Of a DNA stretch of 13,623 bases, positions 6,739 to 13,236 are shown piece after piece. Below the pieces are notes generated by a model that saw only the letters and a list, made by a program, of their open reading frames with translations, did no database searches and was not told the DNA's origin. Each line of letters begins with the position of its first letter. Within the stretch, counting starts at the first letter, position 1. Both the position numbers and the translations under genes were made by a program. The DNA is from Streptomyces sp. NRRL F-2580 (GTDB lineage Bacteria; Actinomycetota; Actinomycetes; Streptomycetales; Streptomycetaceae): the NCBI RefSeq assembly GCF_000720115.1, contig NZ_JOIR01000072.1, forward strand, positions 1 to 13,623. Reading direction: 5' to 3'.

Positions 6739-7593
6739 CTACGAGTGTTCGACGACGGTGTCGGCGAGGACCGGCGCGTCGTCCCGTTCGACGGCGGTCA
6801 CCGAGACCAGGACGCGGGCGGGCTCCTGCCACATCCGGATGCGGAGCGTCTCGCCCGGGAAGACGATCCCGGCGAAGCGCGTGCGGTAGGCGCGGACCCG
6901 GGAGACGTCCCCGCCGAGCGCCGTGTCGACGACGGCCTTGAGGGTCATCCCGTACGAGCACAGGCCGTGCAGGATGGGCTGGTCGAAGCCGGCCAGCTTG
7001 GCGAACTCGGGGTCGGCGTGCAGGGGGTTCCAGTCGCCGGAGAGGCGGTAGAGGAGCGCCTGGTCCTCGCGGATGTGCCGCTCCTCGACCCGGTCGGGGG
7101 CGCGGCCCGGCAGCTCCTCCTTGACGGAGGGGCCGCGCTCACCGCCGAAGCCGCCCTCTCCCCGTACGAAGATCTGCGCGTCGCTGGTCCACAGCGGCCC
7201 GTCGGCGTCCGCGACCTCGGTGCGCAGCACGATCACGGCCGCCTTGCCCTTGTCGTACAGGGCGGCGACCTTGGCGGAGGAGGTGGCGTCGCCCTTGACG
7301 GGGATGGGCCGGTGCAGCTCGATGGACTGGCCGCCGTGCAGGACGTGGGCGAGGTTGACGTCGATCCCGGGGGCGGCGAGGCCGCCCATCATGGCCATGC
7401 CGGCGCCGGCGACGGTCGCGAAGCTGGGGAGGACGTGGAGTTTGGATTCGAGGGTGTAGCGCAGTTCGTCCGGGTCCGTGGCCGGCAGGCCCGCGCCGAG
7501 GCCGAGGTGGTAGAGCTGGATGTCCTTGTGGTCCCAGCCGATGTTCCCCTGGCGGGGGTCGGCGGCGAGGGCCCTGGCGGCATCGATCGGCAT
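6739..7593 (-). CDS. MaoC-family enoyl-CoA hydratase 2 (hot-dog fold)
   Basis: A 284-residue hydratase with an N-terminal partially degenerate hot-dog domain and a C-terminal catalytic one, the arrangement of hydratase 2 in MFE-2 and of the mycobacterial Hsd4B/ChsH3 group. The active-site motif is SGDWNPLHADP with D187 and H192, followed by LAGFDQPILHG. It adds water to trans-2-enoyl-CoA to give (R)-3-hydroxyacyl-CoA, the substrate of the SDR two genes downstream. The ATG start has AGGGAG 10 nt upstream. It is the first gene of a three-gene operon. A KstR-like palindrome lies about 100 bp upstream of the start, and a large hairpin lies between the two. The bulky-acyl specificity is an inference from family resemblance and context. 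Confidence 0.92.
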   Translation of the reverse strand: MPIDAARALAADPRQGNIGWDHKDIQLYHLGLGAGLPATDPDELRYTLESKLHVLPSFATVAGAGMAMMGGLAAPGIDVNLAHVLHGGQSIELHRPIPVKGDATSSAKVAALYDKGKAAVIVLRTEVADADGPLWTSDAQIFVRGEGGFGGERGPSVKEELPGRAPDRVEERHIREDQALLYRLSGDWNPLHADPEFAKLAGFDQPILHGLCSYGMTLKAVVDTALGGDVSRVRAYRTRFAGIVFPGETLRIRMWQEPARVLVSVTAVERDDAPVLADTVVEHS

Positions 7594-7635
7594 GAGGATG
7601 CGGCTCCCTGTCGTTGGAATGTCGCTGCCCTGGAA

Positions 7636-7677
7636 GACCTCGGTGCGGCCGTCCGCACCGTCGGCCGCACCGAGGTC
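7636..7677 (-). other. 16-bp perfect inverted repeat in the leader of the hydratase operon
   Basis: GACCTCGGTGCGGCCG (7636-7651) and CGGCCGCACCGAGGTC (7662-7677) are exact complements around a 10-nt loop. The loop itself contains CGCACCG (7654-7660), which can pair instead with CGGTGCG of the left arm (7641-7647), so two mutually exclusive stems are possible. It lies between the operator and the ribosome binding site of the hydratase gene, so it should be transcribed as leader RNA. No T-run follows. An attenuator, an RNA-stability element or a second protein-binding site are all possible. Confidence 0.75.
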
Positions 7678-7685
7678 GTAAACGG

Positions 7686-7717
7686 GGCCGGTTCTAGAAC
7701 GCGTTCTAGGACCGGCC
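7686..7717. promoter_or_regulatory. KstR-like operator within an extended palindrome
   Basis: The 14-bp core TAGAACGCGTTCTA at 7695-7708 matches the KstR operator consensus TnnAACnnGTTnnA at every fixed position. The perfect palindrome is CTAGAACGCGTTCTAG (7694-7709). Symmetry continues to GGCCGG and CCGGCC arms at 7686 and 7717 with one mismatched pair (7693/7710). It lies between the hydratase operon (minus) and the receiver-like gene (plus). TetR-family repressors bind such sites. The regulator itself is not in the window. Confidence 0.75.
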
Positions 7718-7735
7718 GGTGAGGGAATGTATAAC
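7707..7735. promoter_or_regulatory. Overlapping candidate promoters beside the operator
   Basis: On the plus strand TAGGAC (7707-7712), a 17-nt spacer and TATAAC (7730-7735) form a possible promoter whose -35 box touches the operator. On the minus strand TATACA (7733-7728) could be the -10 box for the hydratase operon, which would place the operator just downstream of the start point. Neither has a strong -35 match. Confidence 0.3.
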
Positions 7736-7790
7736 GCACGCCCCCGCAGTTGGGAAGACCAGCCGGAAAGACTCCTGACTTCGCGTCAGA

Positions 7791-7796
7791 TATGCT
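7791..7796 (+). promoter_or_regulatory. Candidate -10 box for a leaderless transcript of the receiver-like gene
   Basis: TATGCT is followed by six bases, TTCCCG, and then GTG at 7803. No Shine-Dalgarno sequence is visible. An inverted repeat CTGAC-N5-GTCAG (7775-7789) sits immediately upstream and could be an operator. Confidence 0.4.
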
Positions 7797-7802
7797 TTCC
7801 CG

Positions 7803-8165
7803 GTGGACGAAATGCCCGTGGAACACCGTCAGGCCCGCGCCCTGCGGGTCCTGCTCGATCCGCAGAACCCGGCCCTCGCGCTCCAGCTCGGCCTCGTGCC
7901 GGACATCGAGGTCGTGCGGGACCTGACGGCCCGCCCGGCGGTGGCGCTGGTCGAGGAGGTCACGGCCGTGACGGCCCTGCTGGCGGAGGATCCGGAGTGC
8001 CGGGTCCTCGTCCTGACGGGCTCGGCGCACCCCGGCCTGGCCGCCTCCGCGCTCGACGCCGGGGCGGCGGGCCTGATCCTGCGCGACGGCCCGGTCGAGG
8101 ACCTGGCGGACTCGATCCGCCGCGCCTCGATGGGCGAGACGGTGGTCGATCCGGCCCTGGGGTGA
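7803..8165 (+). CDS. Degenerate response-regulator receiver-like protein without DNA-binding domain
   Basis: A 120-residue protein resembling the receiver domain of NarL/LuxR-type regulators. LRVLLD matches the first strand, CRVLVLTGS matches the strand with the conserved Ser/Thr, and AGAAGLILRDGPVEDLADSIRRASMGETVVDP matches the last strand and helix, where those regulators normally continue into a linker and helix-turn-helix. Here the protein stops at that point. The acidic pair of the first loop is missing, the phosphoacceptor segment reads PAVALVEEV with no aspartate at the expected place, and the usual LLKD lysine is replaced (LILRD). Phosphorylation is therefore unlikely. It may be an interaction-only pseudo-receiver or a decayed regulator. 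The start is GTG at 7803, probably leaderless; ATG at 7812 is the alternative. Confidence 0.75.
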   Translation: MDEMPVEHRQARALRVLLDPQNPALALQLGLVPDIEVVRDLTARPAVALVEEVTAVTALLAEDPECRVLVLTGSAHPGLAASALDAGAAGLILRDGPVEDLADSIRRASMGETVVDPALG

Positions 8166-8199
8166 ATCCTTATCCGGGGGTCGCGCCTCTTGTGTGTAC

Positions 8200-8221
8200 G
8201 TGCCGATGCCAAGGTCGGCAC
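8200..8221 (+). other. 7-bp inverted repeat upstream of the sigma-factor unit
   Basis: GTGCCGA (8200-8206) and TCGGCAC (8215-8221) are exact complements around an 8-nt loop. It lies between the receiver-like gene and the ribosome binding site GGAGG at 8229-8233. It has no T-run, so it could be a weak terminator for the gene before it or an operator for the unit after it. Confidence 0.45.
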
Positions 8222-8238
8222 ATGACCCGGAGGTTGTC

Positions 8239-8334
8239 GTGACCGCTGTTCTCGTGGGTGCCGGTGCGCTCGTCCTGCTCTGCACGTGCGTCCTCGTACT
8301 GCGTCGCCGTGGACGGGGCCGGACCCGTGGCTGA
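8239..8334 (+). CDS. 31-residue predicted membrane microprotein coupled to the sigma factor
   Basis: GTG at 8239 is preceded by GGAGG (8229-8233) at 5 nt spacing, the best ribosome binding site in the neighbourhood. The product starts VTAVLVGAGALVLLCTCVLV, a single hydrophobic helix with two cysteines, and ends in a strongly basic tail (LRRRGRGRTRG). It is thus predicted to be a short membrane peptide with its tail in the cytoplasm. Its stop codon lies inside the sigma-factor coding region; the sigma GTG at 8327 is only five bases before that stop. The overlap suggests translational coupling. It resembles no family I can name. It could instead be a leader peptide whose translation opens the sigma start. 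Confidence 0.55.
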   Translation: MTAVLVGAGALVLLCTCVLVLRRRGRGRTRG

Positions 8335-8872
8335 CCGCACGGACTGGCCCGATGAGGCGCTGATCGTCGCCGCGCAGGGCGGTGACCTCGACTCGCTCAC
8401 CGCCCTGGTCACCGGATCGCACCCGAACGTGCGGCGCTTCGCGCACTCGCTGTGCGCGTCGCGCGAGGACGCCGAGGACGCGGCTCAGGAGGCGCTGATC
8501 ATCCTCTACCGGAGGATCGGCATGCTGCGTGCTTCCGGCGCCCTGGCCTCGTGGATGTTCCGCATCGTCCGCAACGAGTGCCTGCGCCGGGCCCGGCTGG
8601 TGCCGCGGGAGCGTGCGCCGCTGCCGGAGACCGCCGTGATGTCGGCCGAGGACGAGGTGCTGCAGCGGCTGGAGGCGGGGCGGGTGGCGGAGGCCATCGC
8701 CGCGCTGCCGGCGGACCAGCGGCGCGTACTGATCATGCGGGACGTCCAGGGCTACAGCGGGCGGATGGCCGCCGAGTCCCTCGGTCTCAGCACAGCCGCG
8801 ATGAAGTCGCGGCTCCACCGGGCCCGCGCGGCCGTTCAGCACTCCTTGGGAGACACCCGTGCCCTTCACTGA
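8327..8872 (+). CDS. ECF-type RNA polymerase sigma factor
   Basis: A 181-residue sigma-70 family protein of the ECF group. Region 2 (about 20-90) contains SREDAEDAAQEALIILYRR and the promoter-melting segment ASWMFRIVRNECLRRAR. Region 4 (about 120-171) contains ALPADQRRVLIMRDVQGYS and the helix-turn-helix AAESLGLSTAAMKSRLHRARAAV. Region 3 is absent, as expected. The GTG at 8327 is chosen because the protein then begins VADRTDWPDEALIVAAQGG, close to the usual ECF start; further upstream the frame overlaps the 31-residue ORF. The 3' end overlaps the start of the 100-residue membrane protein by 14 nt. A classical zinc-binding anti-sigma gene is not seen, so the small membrane proteins on either side are the obvious candidate partners. 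Confidence 0.88.
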   Translation: MADRTDWPDEALIVAAQGGDLDSLTALVTGSHPNVRRFAHSLCASREDAEDAAQEALIILYRRIGMLRASGALASWMFRIVRNECLRRARLVPRERAPLPETAVMSAEDEVLQRLEAGRVAEAIAALPADQRRVLIMRDVQGYSGRMAAESLGLSTAAMKSRLHRARAAVQHSLGDTRALH

Positions 8873-9161
8873 CGCCCCTTCGTCCGTGTCCGCCTCGGGC
8901 TCCGCCTCGGGCTCCGGTTTCGCGAGCGCGTCCGTGCTGCGGCACCTGGCGCGCGGCGCGGTGGGCTTCGGCGCGCTGATCGCGGCCTTCGCCCTCCTCC
9001 CGGTCTTCGGCCCGGCCACCCTGCTCCTCGCCCCGGTCGGCCTGGTCGCCCTGCGCGGCTGCCCGATGTGCTGGGCGATCGGCCTGGCCGAGACCGTCTC
9101 CCGGGGCCGGCTCCGCCGGGAGTGCGTGGACGGCCGCTGCGAACTGAGACCGGCCCGGTAG
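8859..9161 (+). CDS. Small membrane protein with CxxC and C-x4-C motifs
   Basis: A 100-residue protein. A low-complexity Ser/Ala/Gly N-terminus (8-25) is followed by hydrophobic helices across about 33-65 (GAVGFGALIAAFALLPVFGP and TLLLAPVGLVAL). The cysteine motif RGCPMCWAIGLAET (C68, C71) follows, then a basic segment and CVDGRCEL (C89, C94) near the end. The helical part recalls small YgaP/DUF2892-like membrane proteins, but I do not assign it. GTG at 8859 is preceded by GGGAGA at about 6 nt and lies inside the sigma gene (14-nt overlap), so expression is coupled. Two cysteine pairs beside an ECF sigma factor make a redox- or metal-responsive anti-sigma or accessory role conceivable. That is an inference. 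Confidence 0.75.
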   Translation: MPFTDAPSSVSASGSASGSGFASASVLRHLARGAVGFGALIAAFALLPVFGPATLLLAPVGLVALRGCPMCWAIGLAETVSRGRLRRECVDGRCELRPAR

Positions 9162-9215
9162 GGGGCCGGGTGGCGGGCGGGGAGGTGCGCCGTGCCGCCG
9201 GGAGCCGGGACTTCG

Positions 9216-9221
9216 TAGGCT
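9216..9221 (+). promoter_or_regulatory. Candidate -10 box for a leaderless transcript at 9228
   Basis: TAGGCT is followed by six bases, GGCCCG, and then ATG. There is no Shine-Dalgarno sequence in the usual window. The spacing is identical to the TAnnnT-N6-start arrangement before the Nif3 and receiver-like genes. Confidence 0.4.
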
Positions 9222-9227
9222 GGCCCG

Positions 9228-9713
9228 ATGGGCCTCTTCGACAAGCTGACCGGCACCCGGCGCCCCGCCCCCGGCACGGCGCCCCGCTCCGCCGCGGAGG
9301 TCCGGGCCGCGCTGCTGGCGCTCGACGGCCCGGACGCGCCGTTCTTCCTGCGCGAGGGCACCGCGAAGGAGGGCGCCCAGCTGGTGGCGGTGTGGCGGCT
9401 CCCGCGGGGCGGCCCGCACCCCGTACGGGGCCACACCCTGCTGCGCCTGGACGCGCGGGCCCGCGAGGTGCGCACGCTCGACGAACGGTGGGAGCGCCTG
9501 GAGCCGGGCGAGCGGTCGTTCGACGGCGGGAACCTGAAGCGCATCCGCGGCCCGGTCAACTCGTTCTCCCAACAGTGGACGTTCGAAAGGGGCCCGAACG
9601 GCCGCCGCCGCATGGTCCCGGAGTCCGGCTTCAGCTCGGCGGCGGTGAAGGCCCCCCTCCGCGAAGCCGTTCTCGCGGCGGGGTGGACCTGGCGGGGCGT
9701 CTTCCGGCTGTGA
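9228..9713 (+). CDS. Conserved protein of unknown function (161 aa)
   Basis: I do not recognise a named family. It begins MGLFDKLTGTRRP, a type of N-terminus common in small cytoplasmic actinobacterial proteins. The middle has an alternating strand-like pattern (LVAVWRLPRG, GHTLLRLDARAREVRTLDERWERL), and the C-terminus ends in AGWTWRGVFRL. No signal peptide, membrane helix, cysteine or obvious catalytic motif is visible. It lacks a Shine-Dalgarno sequence and is probably read from its own leaderless promoter rather than with the sigma unit 66 nt upstream. It converges on the thiolase gene. Confidence 0.75.
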   Translation: MGLFDKLTGTRRPAPGTAPRSAAEVRAALLALDGPDAPFFLREGTAKEGAQLVAVWRLPRGGPHPVRGHTLLRLDARAREVRTLDERWERLEPGERSFDGGNLKRIRGPVNSFSQQWTFERGPNGRRRMVPESGFSSAAVKAPLREAVLAAGWTWRGVFRL

Positions 9714-9765
9714 CCGTCGCGCAGCTGCGCGGGTGCGGCGCCGCTGCGGGGGGCGCGGCCGAAAG

Positions 9766-9816
9766 ATCGGGGCTCCGCCCCGGACCCCGCGCCTCAAACG
9801 CCGGCGGGGCTGAAAT
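9766..9816. terminator. Bidirectional hairpin repeat between convergent genes
   Basis: GGGGC-TCC-GCCCC (9769-9781) is followed by a second stem CCCCGC/GCGGGG (9785-9790 and 9804-9809) enclosing GCCTCAAACGCCG. This double-hairpin arrangement, with the CCTCAAACGCCGG loop, is a sequence I recognise as recurrent at convergent gene ends in Streptomyces. It lies in the 109-nt gap between two facing stop codons, which fits a bidirectional terminator. There is no T-run. Confidence 0.65.
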
Positions 9817-9822
9817 CGCCCG

Positions 9823-11043
9823 TCACCTGCGGAGCAACGTCACCACCGCCGCGCCGCCCAGGCCGATGTTGTGCGCCAGGCCGACCCGGGCGCCGGGGAC
9901 CTGCCGGGCACCGGCCTGACCCCGCAGCTGCCACACCAGCTCCGCCGCCTGCGCCAGCCCCGTCGCGCCGAGCGGATGCCCTTTGGAGATCAGCCCCCCG
10001 GAGGGGTTCACCACCCACCGCCCCCCGTACGTGGTCGCACCCGACTCCACCAGCTTCCCGGCGGCGCCGTCCCCGCACATGCCCAGCGCCTCGTACGTCA
10101 GCAGCTCGTTGATCGAGAAGCAGTCGTGCAGTTCCACCACGTCCACGTCCTCGATGCCGAGCCCCGAGTCCTCGTACACCCGCCGCGCCGCCGCCGCGGT
10201 CATGGGCTTGCCGACCACGTCGATGCACGAGCCCGACGCGAACGACTCCTCCGTGTCCGTGGTCATCGCCTGGGCGACGATCTCCACCGCCTTGTCGTGC
10301 AGCCCGTGCGCCACCACGAACCGTTCCGACACCACCAGTGCCGCCGCGGCCCCGTCCGAGGTCGGCGAGCACTGGAGCTTCGTCAGCGGCGCGTGGATCT
10401 CCTTCGCCGCCAGGATCTCCTCCACCGAGTACACGTCCTGGAACTGCGCGTTCGGGTTGTTCGCCGAGTGCCGGTGGTTCTTCGCGCCGACCGCCGCGAG
10501 CTGCGCGGCCGTGGTCCCGTACCGCTCCATGTGTTCCCGCGCCGCGTTGCCGAAGATCTGCGCGGTCGGCGGGGACATCTCGAAGCCGTGGCCGGCCGCC
10601 ATGATCCCGTAGTGGCGGGCCACCGGGGAGGTCTTGCCGAAATCATTGGCGGCTCCGCCGCGGGCGCCGCCGTCCGCCCCGCCGCCCAGCGCTCCGCGCT
10701 TCATCTTCTCGAAGCCCAGCGCCAGCACGCAGTCGTTCAGTCCGCCCTCCACGAACTGCCGCGCCATCATCAGTGCCGTCGAGCCCGTGGCGCAGTTGTT
10801 GTTGACGTTGTAGACCGGGACGCCGCTCAGCCCCAGCTCGTACGCGGCCCGCTGGCCGGCCGTGGAGGCCTGGAAGCAGTAGCCCACCGGGACCTGTTCG
10901 ACCAGCCCGTAGTCCACGCCCGCGTCGGCGAGCGCGGCGGTCCCGGCCTCCTTCGCCATGTCCCAGTACTGCCAGTCCCGCGACTCCGGCTTCTCGAACT
11001 TCGTCATGCCGACGCCCACGATGTACGACTTTCGCGACTTCAT
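9823..11043 (-). CDS. SCP-x-type thiolase (lipid-transfer protein family)
   Basis: A 406-residue thiolase closely resembling the thiolase part of peroxisomal sterol carrier protein X along its length. Landmarks are [11 protein letters not shown] (9-19), the acylated cysteine C84 in [58 protein letters not shown] (H306), the conserved [17 protein letters not shown] (H356) and AHNIGLGG (H391). The second cysteine of ordinary degradative thiolases is replaced by this HN motif, as in SCP-x enzymes. It cleaves 3-oxoacyl-CoA, and the family favours bulky or 2-methyl-branched acyl chains. The sterol-carrier (SCP2) domain is absent. A glycine-rich stretch at 117-130 is a local oddity. The ATG has GGAG 9 nt upstream. 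It lies 20 nt after the acyl-CoA dehydrogenase, so the two form an operon. Confidence 0.93.
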   Translation of the reverse strand: MKSRKSYIVGVGMTKFEKPESRDWQYWDMAKEAGTAALADAGVDYGLVEQVPVGYCFQASTAGQRAAYELGLSGVPVYNVNNNCATGSTALMMARQFVEGGLNDCVLALGFEKMKRGALGGGADGGARGGAANDFGKTSPVARHYGIMAAGHGFEMSPPTAQIFGNAAREHMERYGTTAAQLAAVGAKNHRHSANNPNAQFQDVYSVEEILAAKEIHAPLTKLQCSPTSDGAAAALVVSERFVVAHGLHDKAVEIVAQAMTTDTEESFASGSCIDVVGKPMTAAAARRVYEDSGLGIEDVDVVELHDCFSINELLTYEALGMCGDGAAGKLVESGATTYGGRWVVNPSGGLISKGHPLGATGLAQAAELVWQLRGQAGARQVPGARVGLAHNIGLGGAAVVTLLRR

Positions 11044-11063
11044 GCCCGATGACTCCTAGTCCC

Positions 11064-13229
11064 TTAGTCCCTGGGGAGGCCGAGAATCCGCTCGGCGACG
11101 ACGTTGAGCTGGACCTGCGTGGTGCCCCCGGCGATGGTCAGGCAGCGGGACATGAGCATGCCGTGCACCGCCCGCTCCCCCGCGCCCTCCCGTACGGCGC
11201 CCGCTGGTCCCAGCAGTTCGAGCGCGAGCTCGGCGGTCCGCTGCTGGTGCGGGGTCTGGACGAGTTTGCGTACGGACGCGCCCGCGCCCGGCTCCAGTCC
11301 GGAGACCTGTTGGAGGGTGGTGCGCAGCCCGATGCAGGCCAGGGCGTGCGCCTCGGCGGCGAGGGCGCCGATCCGCGCCCTGTACGTCCCGTCGAGGTCG
11401 GCGGCTTGGGCGAGGAGCGCTTCCAGGCTGGGGGTACCTCCCGGGCCGCCAGGCCCAGGGGGAGTGTCGAAGGTCATCTGGTCGGCCATGTGGACCCGTT
11501 CGTTGCCGAGGGTGTTGCGGGCGACCTTCCAGCCGCCGTCGGCGGCGCCGACCAGGGCGTCCGCCGGGAGTTCCACGTCGTCGAACCAGACCTCGTTGAA
11601 GAGGGCCTCGCCGGTGATCTCCTTCAGCGGCCGGACGTCGATGCCGGGGGTGTTCTTCATGTCGACGACGAAGTAGCCGAGCCCCTTGTGCTTGGGTGCG
11701 TCCGGGTCGGTGCGGGCCAGCAGGATCCCGAGGTCGGCGCTGTGCGCGGAACTCGTCCACACTTTTTGTCCGTTGACCCTCCAGGTGCCGTCTCCGGCCC
11801 GCTCGGCCTTCGTCCGCAGCGAGGCCAGGTCGGAGCCCGCCCCCGGCTCCGAGAAGAGCTGGCACCAGGTGAGGTCCCCGCGCAGGGTCGGCAGGACGTA
11901 GGCGTCCCGCTGCGCCTGCGTGCCGTAGGCGAGCAGGGAGGGCACGACCCAGGTGGCGATCCCGAGGTCGGCGACCTTGACCCCGGCCGCGGCCAGTTCC
12001 TGCTGGACGACGAGCTGCTCGACGGGGCCCGCGCCGAGCCCGTACGGGGGCGGCAGGTAGGGGGCCGCGTAGCCGGTGGGGGCCAGGATCCGACGGGCGG
12101 CGGCCGGGTCGAGCCCGCGCGCGTCCTCGATGGCGGTCCGGGCCTTCGCCCGGTACGCCTCGGCCTCCGCCGGCAGTTCCAGGCGCAGCTCGCGCCGCGC
12201 CCCGCCCGCGGCGAGCCGTACGGCCCGCAGGCGGTGTCCGTCGCCGGACCCCAGCAGCTGGCGGGCGACGAGCGCTCGCCGGAGGTGGATGTGGGCGTCG
12301 TGCTCCCAGGTGAAGCCGATCCCGCCGAGGATCTGGATGCAGTCCTTGGCGCAGGAGTACGCGGCGTCCAGGGCGCTCCCGGCGGCGAGTGCGGCCACGA
12401 GCGAGCGCACGTCGGCGGGTTCGTCCATGGCCTGCGCGGCGTCCCAGGCCAGTGCCCGGGCCTGTTCCAGCCGGACCAGCATGTCGGCGCACAGGTGCTT
12501 GACGCCCTGGAACCGTCCGATGGGCCGGCCGAACTGCTCGCGCACCTTGGCGTATTCGGCGGCAGTGTGCAGGGTCCAGGCGGCGGTGCCGCAGGCGTCG
12601 GCGGCGAAGAGGGTGCAGGCCAGGTCGCGCACCAGCGCCGCGTCCAGCTCCAGCAGCCGGTCGGGCGCGGTGGCGACCCCGCGCGCCCGGACCTCGGCGG
12701 TGGGGCGGGTCGGGTCCGCGCTCTCGTGCGTACGGATGTCCAGCGCGGCGGCGTCGACGGCGAACCACCGGGTGCCGTGCACGGCTTCGGCCGCGAGCAG
12801 GACGAGGTCGGCCTCGCCGGCGCCGAGCACGGGCGGCGCAAGTCCGTCGAGCAGGTACCCGCCGCCCTCGACGGCCACGGCGGTCAGGGTCCCGGGCCCC
12901 AGCGCGACCGCCCCGACCCGCCCGGCGAGGGGCTCGGCACCGGTCCGCGCCAGCAGTACGGAGGCCAGCGCGCTCGGCAGGTACGCCCCGGGCAGCGCGG
13001 CCCGGGCCGCCTCCTCGACGACGACGGCCAGGTCGAGCAGGGTCCCGCCGTCCAGGTGCGGTTCCAGCAGGCCCTGGGCGGTCATCGCGTCCCAGTAGGC
13101 GGGCCGCGTCCCGGTCTGCGGCGGGGTGTCGAGCAGCTTGCGCACCTCTTCGCGAGGCACGGCCCGCGCGACCCATCCGCGCACCGCCTCGGCCAGCTCG
13201 CGCTGCTGTTGCGTGATTCCGATGCCCAT
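11064..13229 (-). CDS. Two-domain fused acyl-CoA dehydrogenase (FadE34/ChsE3-like)
   Basis: A 721-residue protein made of two acyl-CoA dehydrogenase units. The N-terminal unit (about 1-340) has REQFGRPIG (230-238) and ILGGIGFTWEHDAHIHLRR, with E309 at the usual catalytic-base place, but a poorly conserved middle domain. The C-terminal unit (about 365-721) has LFSEPGAGSDL (from 459), NGQKVWTSSAH and IAGGTTQVQLN (from 699), where the Glu of EGT-type motifs is lost. This fused layout and size match mycobacterial FadE34, a single-chain version of the alpha2-beta2 steroid side-chain dehydrogenases. It oxidises acyl-CoA to enoyl-CoA with FAD, the first step of beta-oxidation. The ATG at 13229 is chosen over an ATG 25 codons upstream because the KstR-like box and a TAGTCT -10 box lie between them. 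The steroid substrate is inferred. Confidence 0.9.
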   Translation of the reverse strand: MGIGITQQQRELAEAVRGWVARAVPREEVRKLLDTPPQTGTRPAYWDAMTAQGLLEPHLDGGTLLDLAVVVEEAARAALPGAYLPSALASVLLARTGAEPLAGRVGAVALGPGTLTAVAVEGGGYLLDGLAPPVLGAGEADLVLLAAEAVHGTRWFAVDAAALDIRTHESADPTRPTAEVRARGVATAPDRLLELDAALVRDLACTLFAADACGTAAWTLHTAAEYAKVREQFGRPIGRFQGVKHLCADMLVRLEQARALAWDAAQAMDEPADVRSLVAALAAGSALDAAYSCAKDCIQILGGIGFTWEHDAHIHLRRALVARQLLGSGDGHRLRAVRLAAGGARRELRLELPAEAEAYRAKARTAIEDARGLDPAAARRILAPTGYAAPYLPPPYGLGAGPVEQLVVQQELAAAGVKVADLGIATWVVPSLLAYGTQAQRDAYVLPTLRGDLTWCQLFSEPGAGSDLASLRTKAERAGDGTWRVNGQKVWTSSAHSADLGILLARTDPDAPKHKGLGYFVVDMKNTPGIDVRPLKEITGEALFNEVWFDDVELPADALVGAADGGWKVARNTLGNERVHMADQMTFDTPPGPGGPGGTPSLEALLAQAADLDGTYRARIGALAAEAHALACIGLRTTLQQVSGLEPGAGASVRKLVQTPHQQRTAELALELLGPAGAVREGAGERAVHGMLMSRCLTIAGGTTQVQLNVVAERILGLPRD

Positions 13230-13236
13230 GCGCGGC

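Noticed and set aside
6713..6961. Longer N-terminus for the alcohol dehydrogenase
   Set aside because: It would overlap the hydratase gene. GTG at 6712 with AAGGAG matches the family N-terminus.
8166..8238. A helix-turn-helix domain continuing the receiver-like gene in another frame
   Set aside because: Read in all three frames, this short stretch shows no LuxR-type helix-turn-helix motif and is followed directly by the microprotein ribosome binding site.
7727..8242. A 171-codon plus-strand frame overlapping the receiver-like gene
   Set aside because: It is Gly/Pro/Arg-rich in the wrong frame. The receiver-like reading frame gives recognisable receiver segments.
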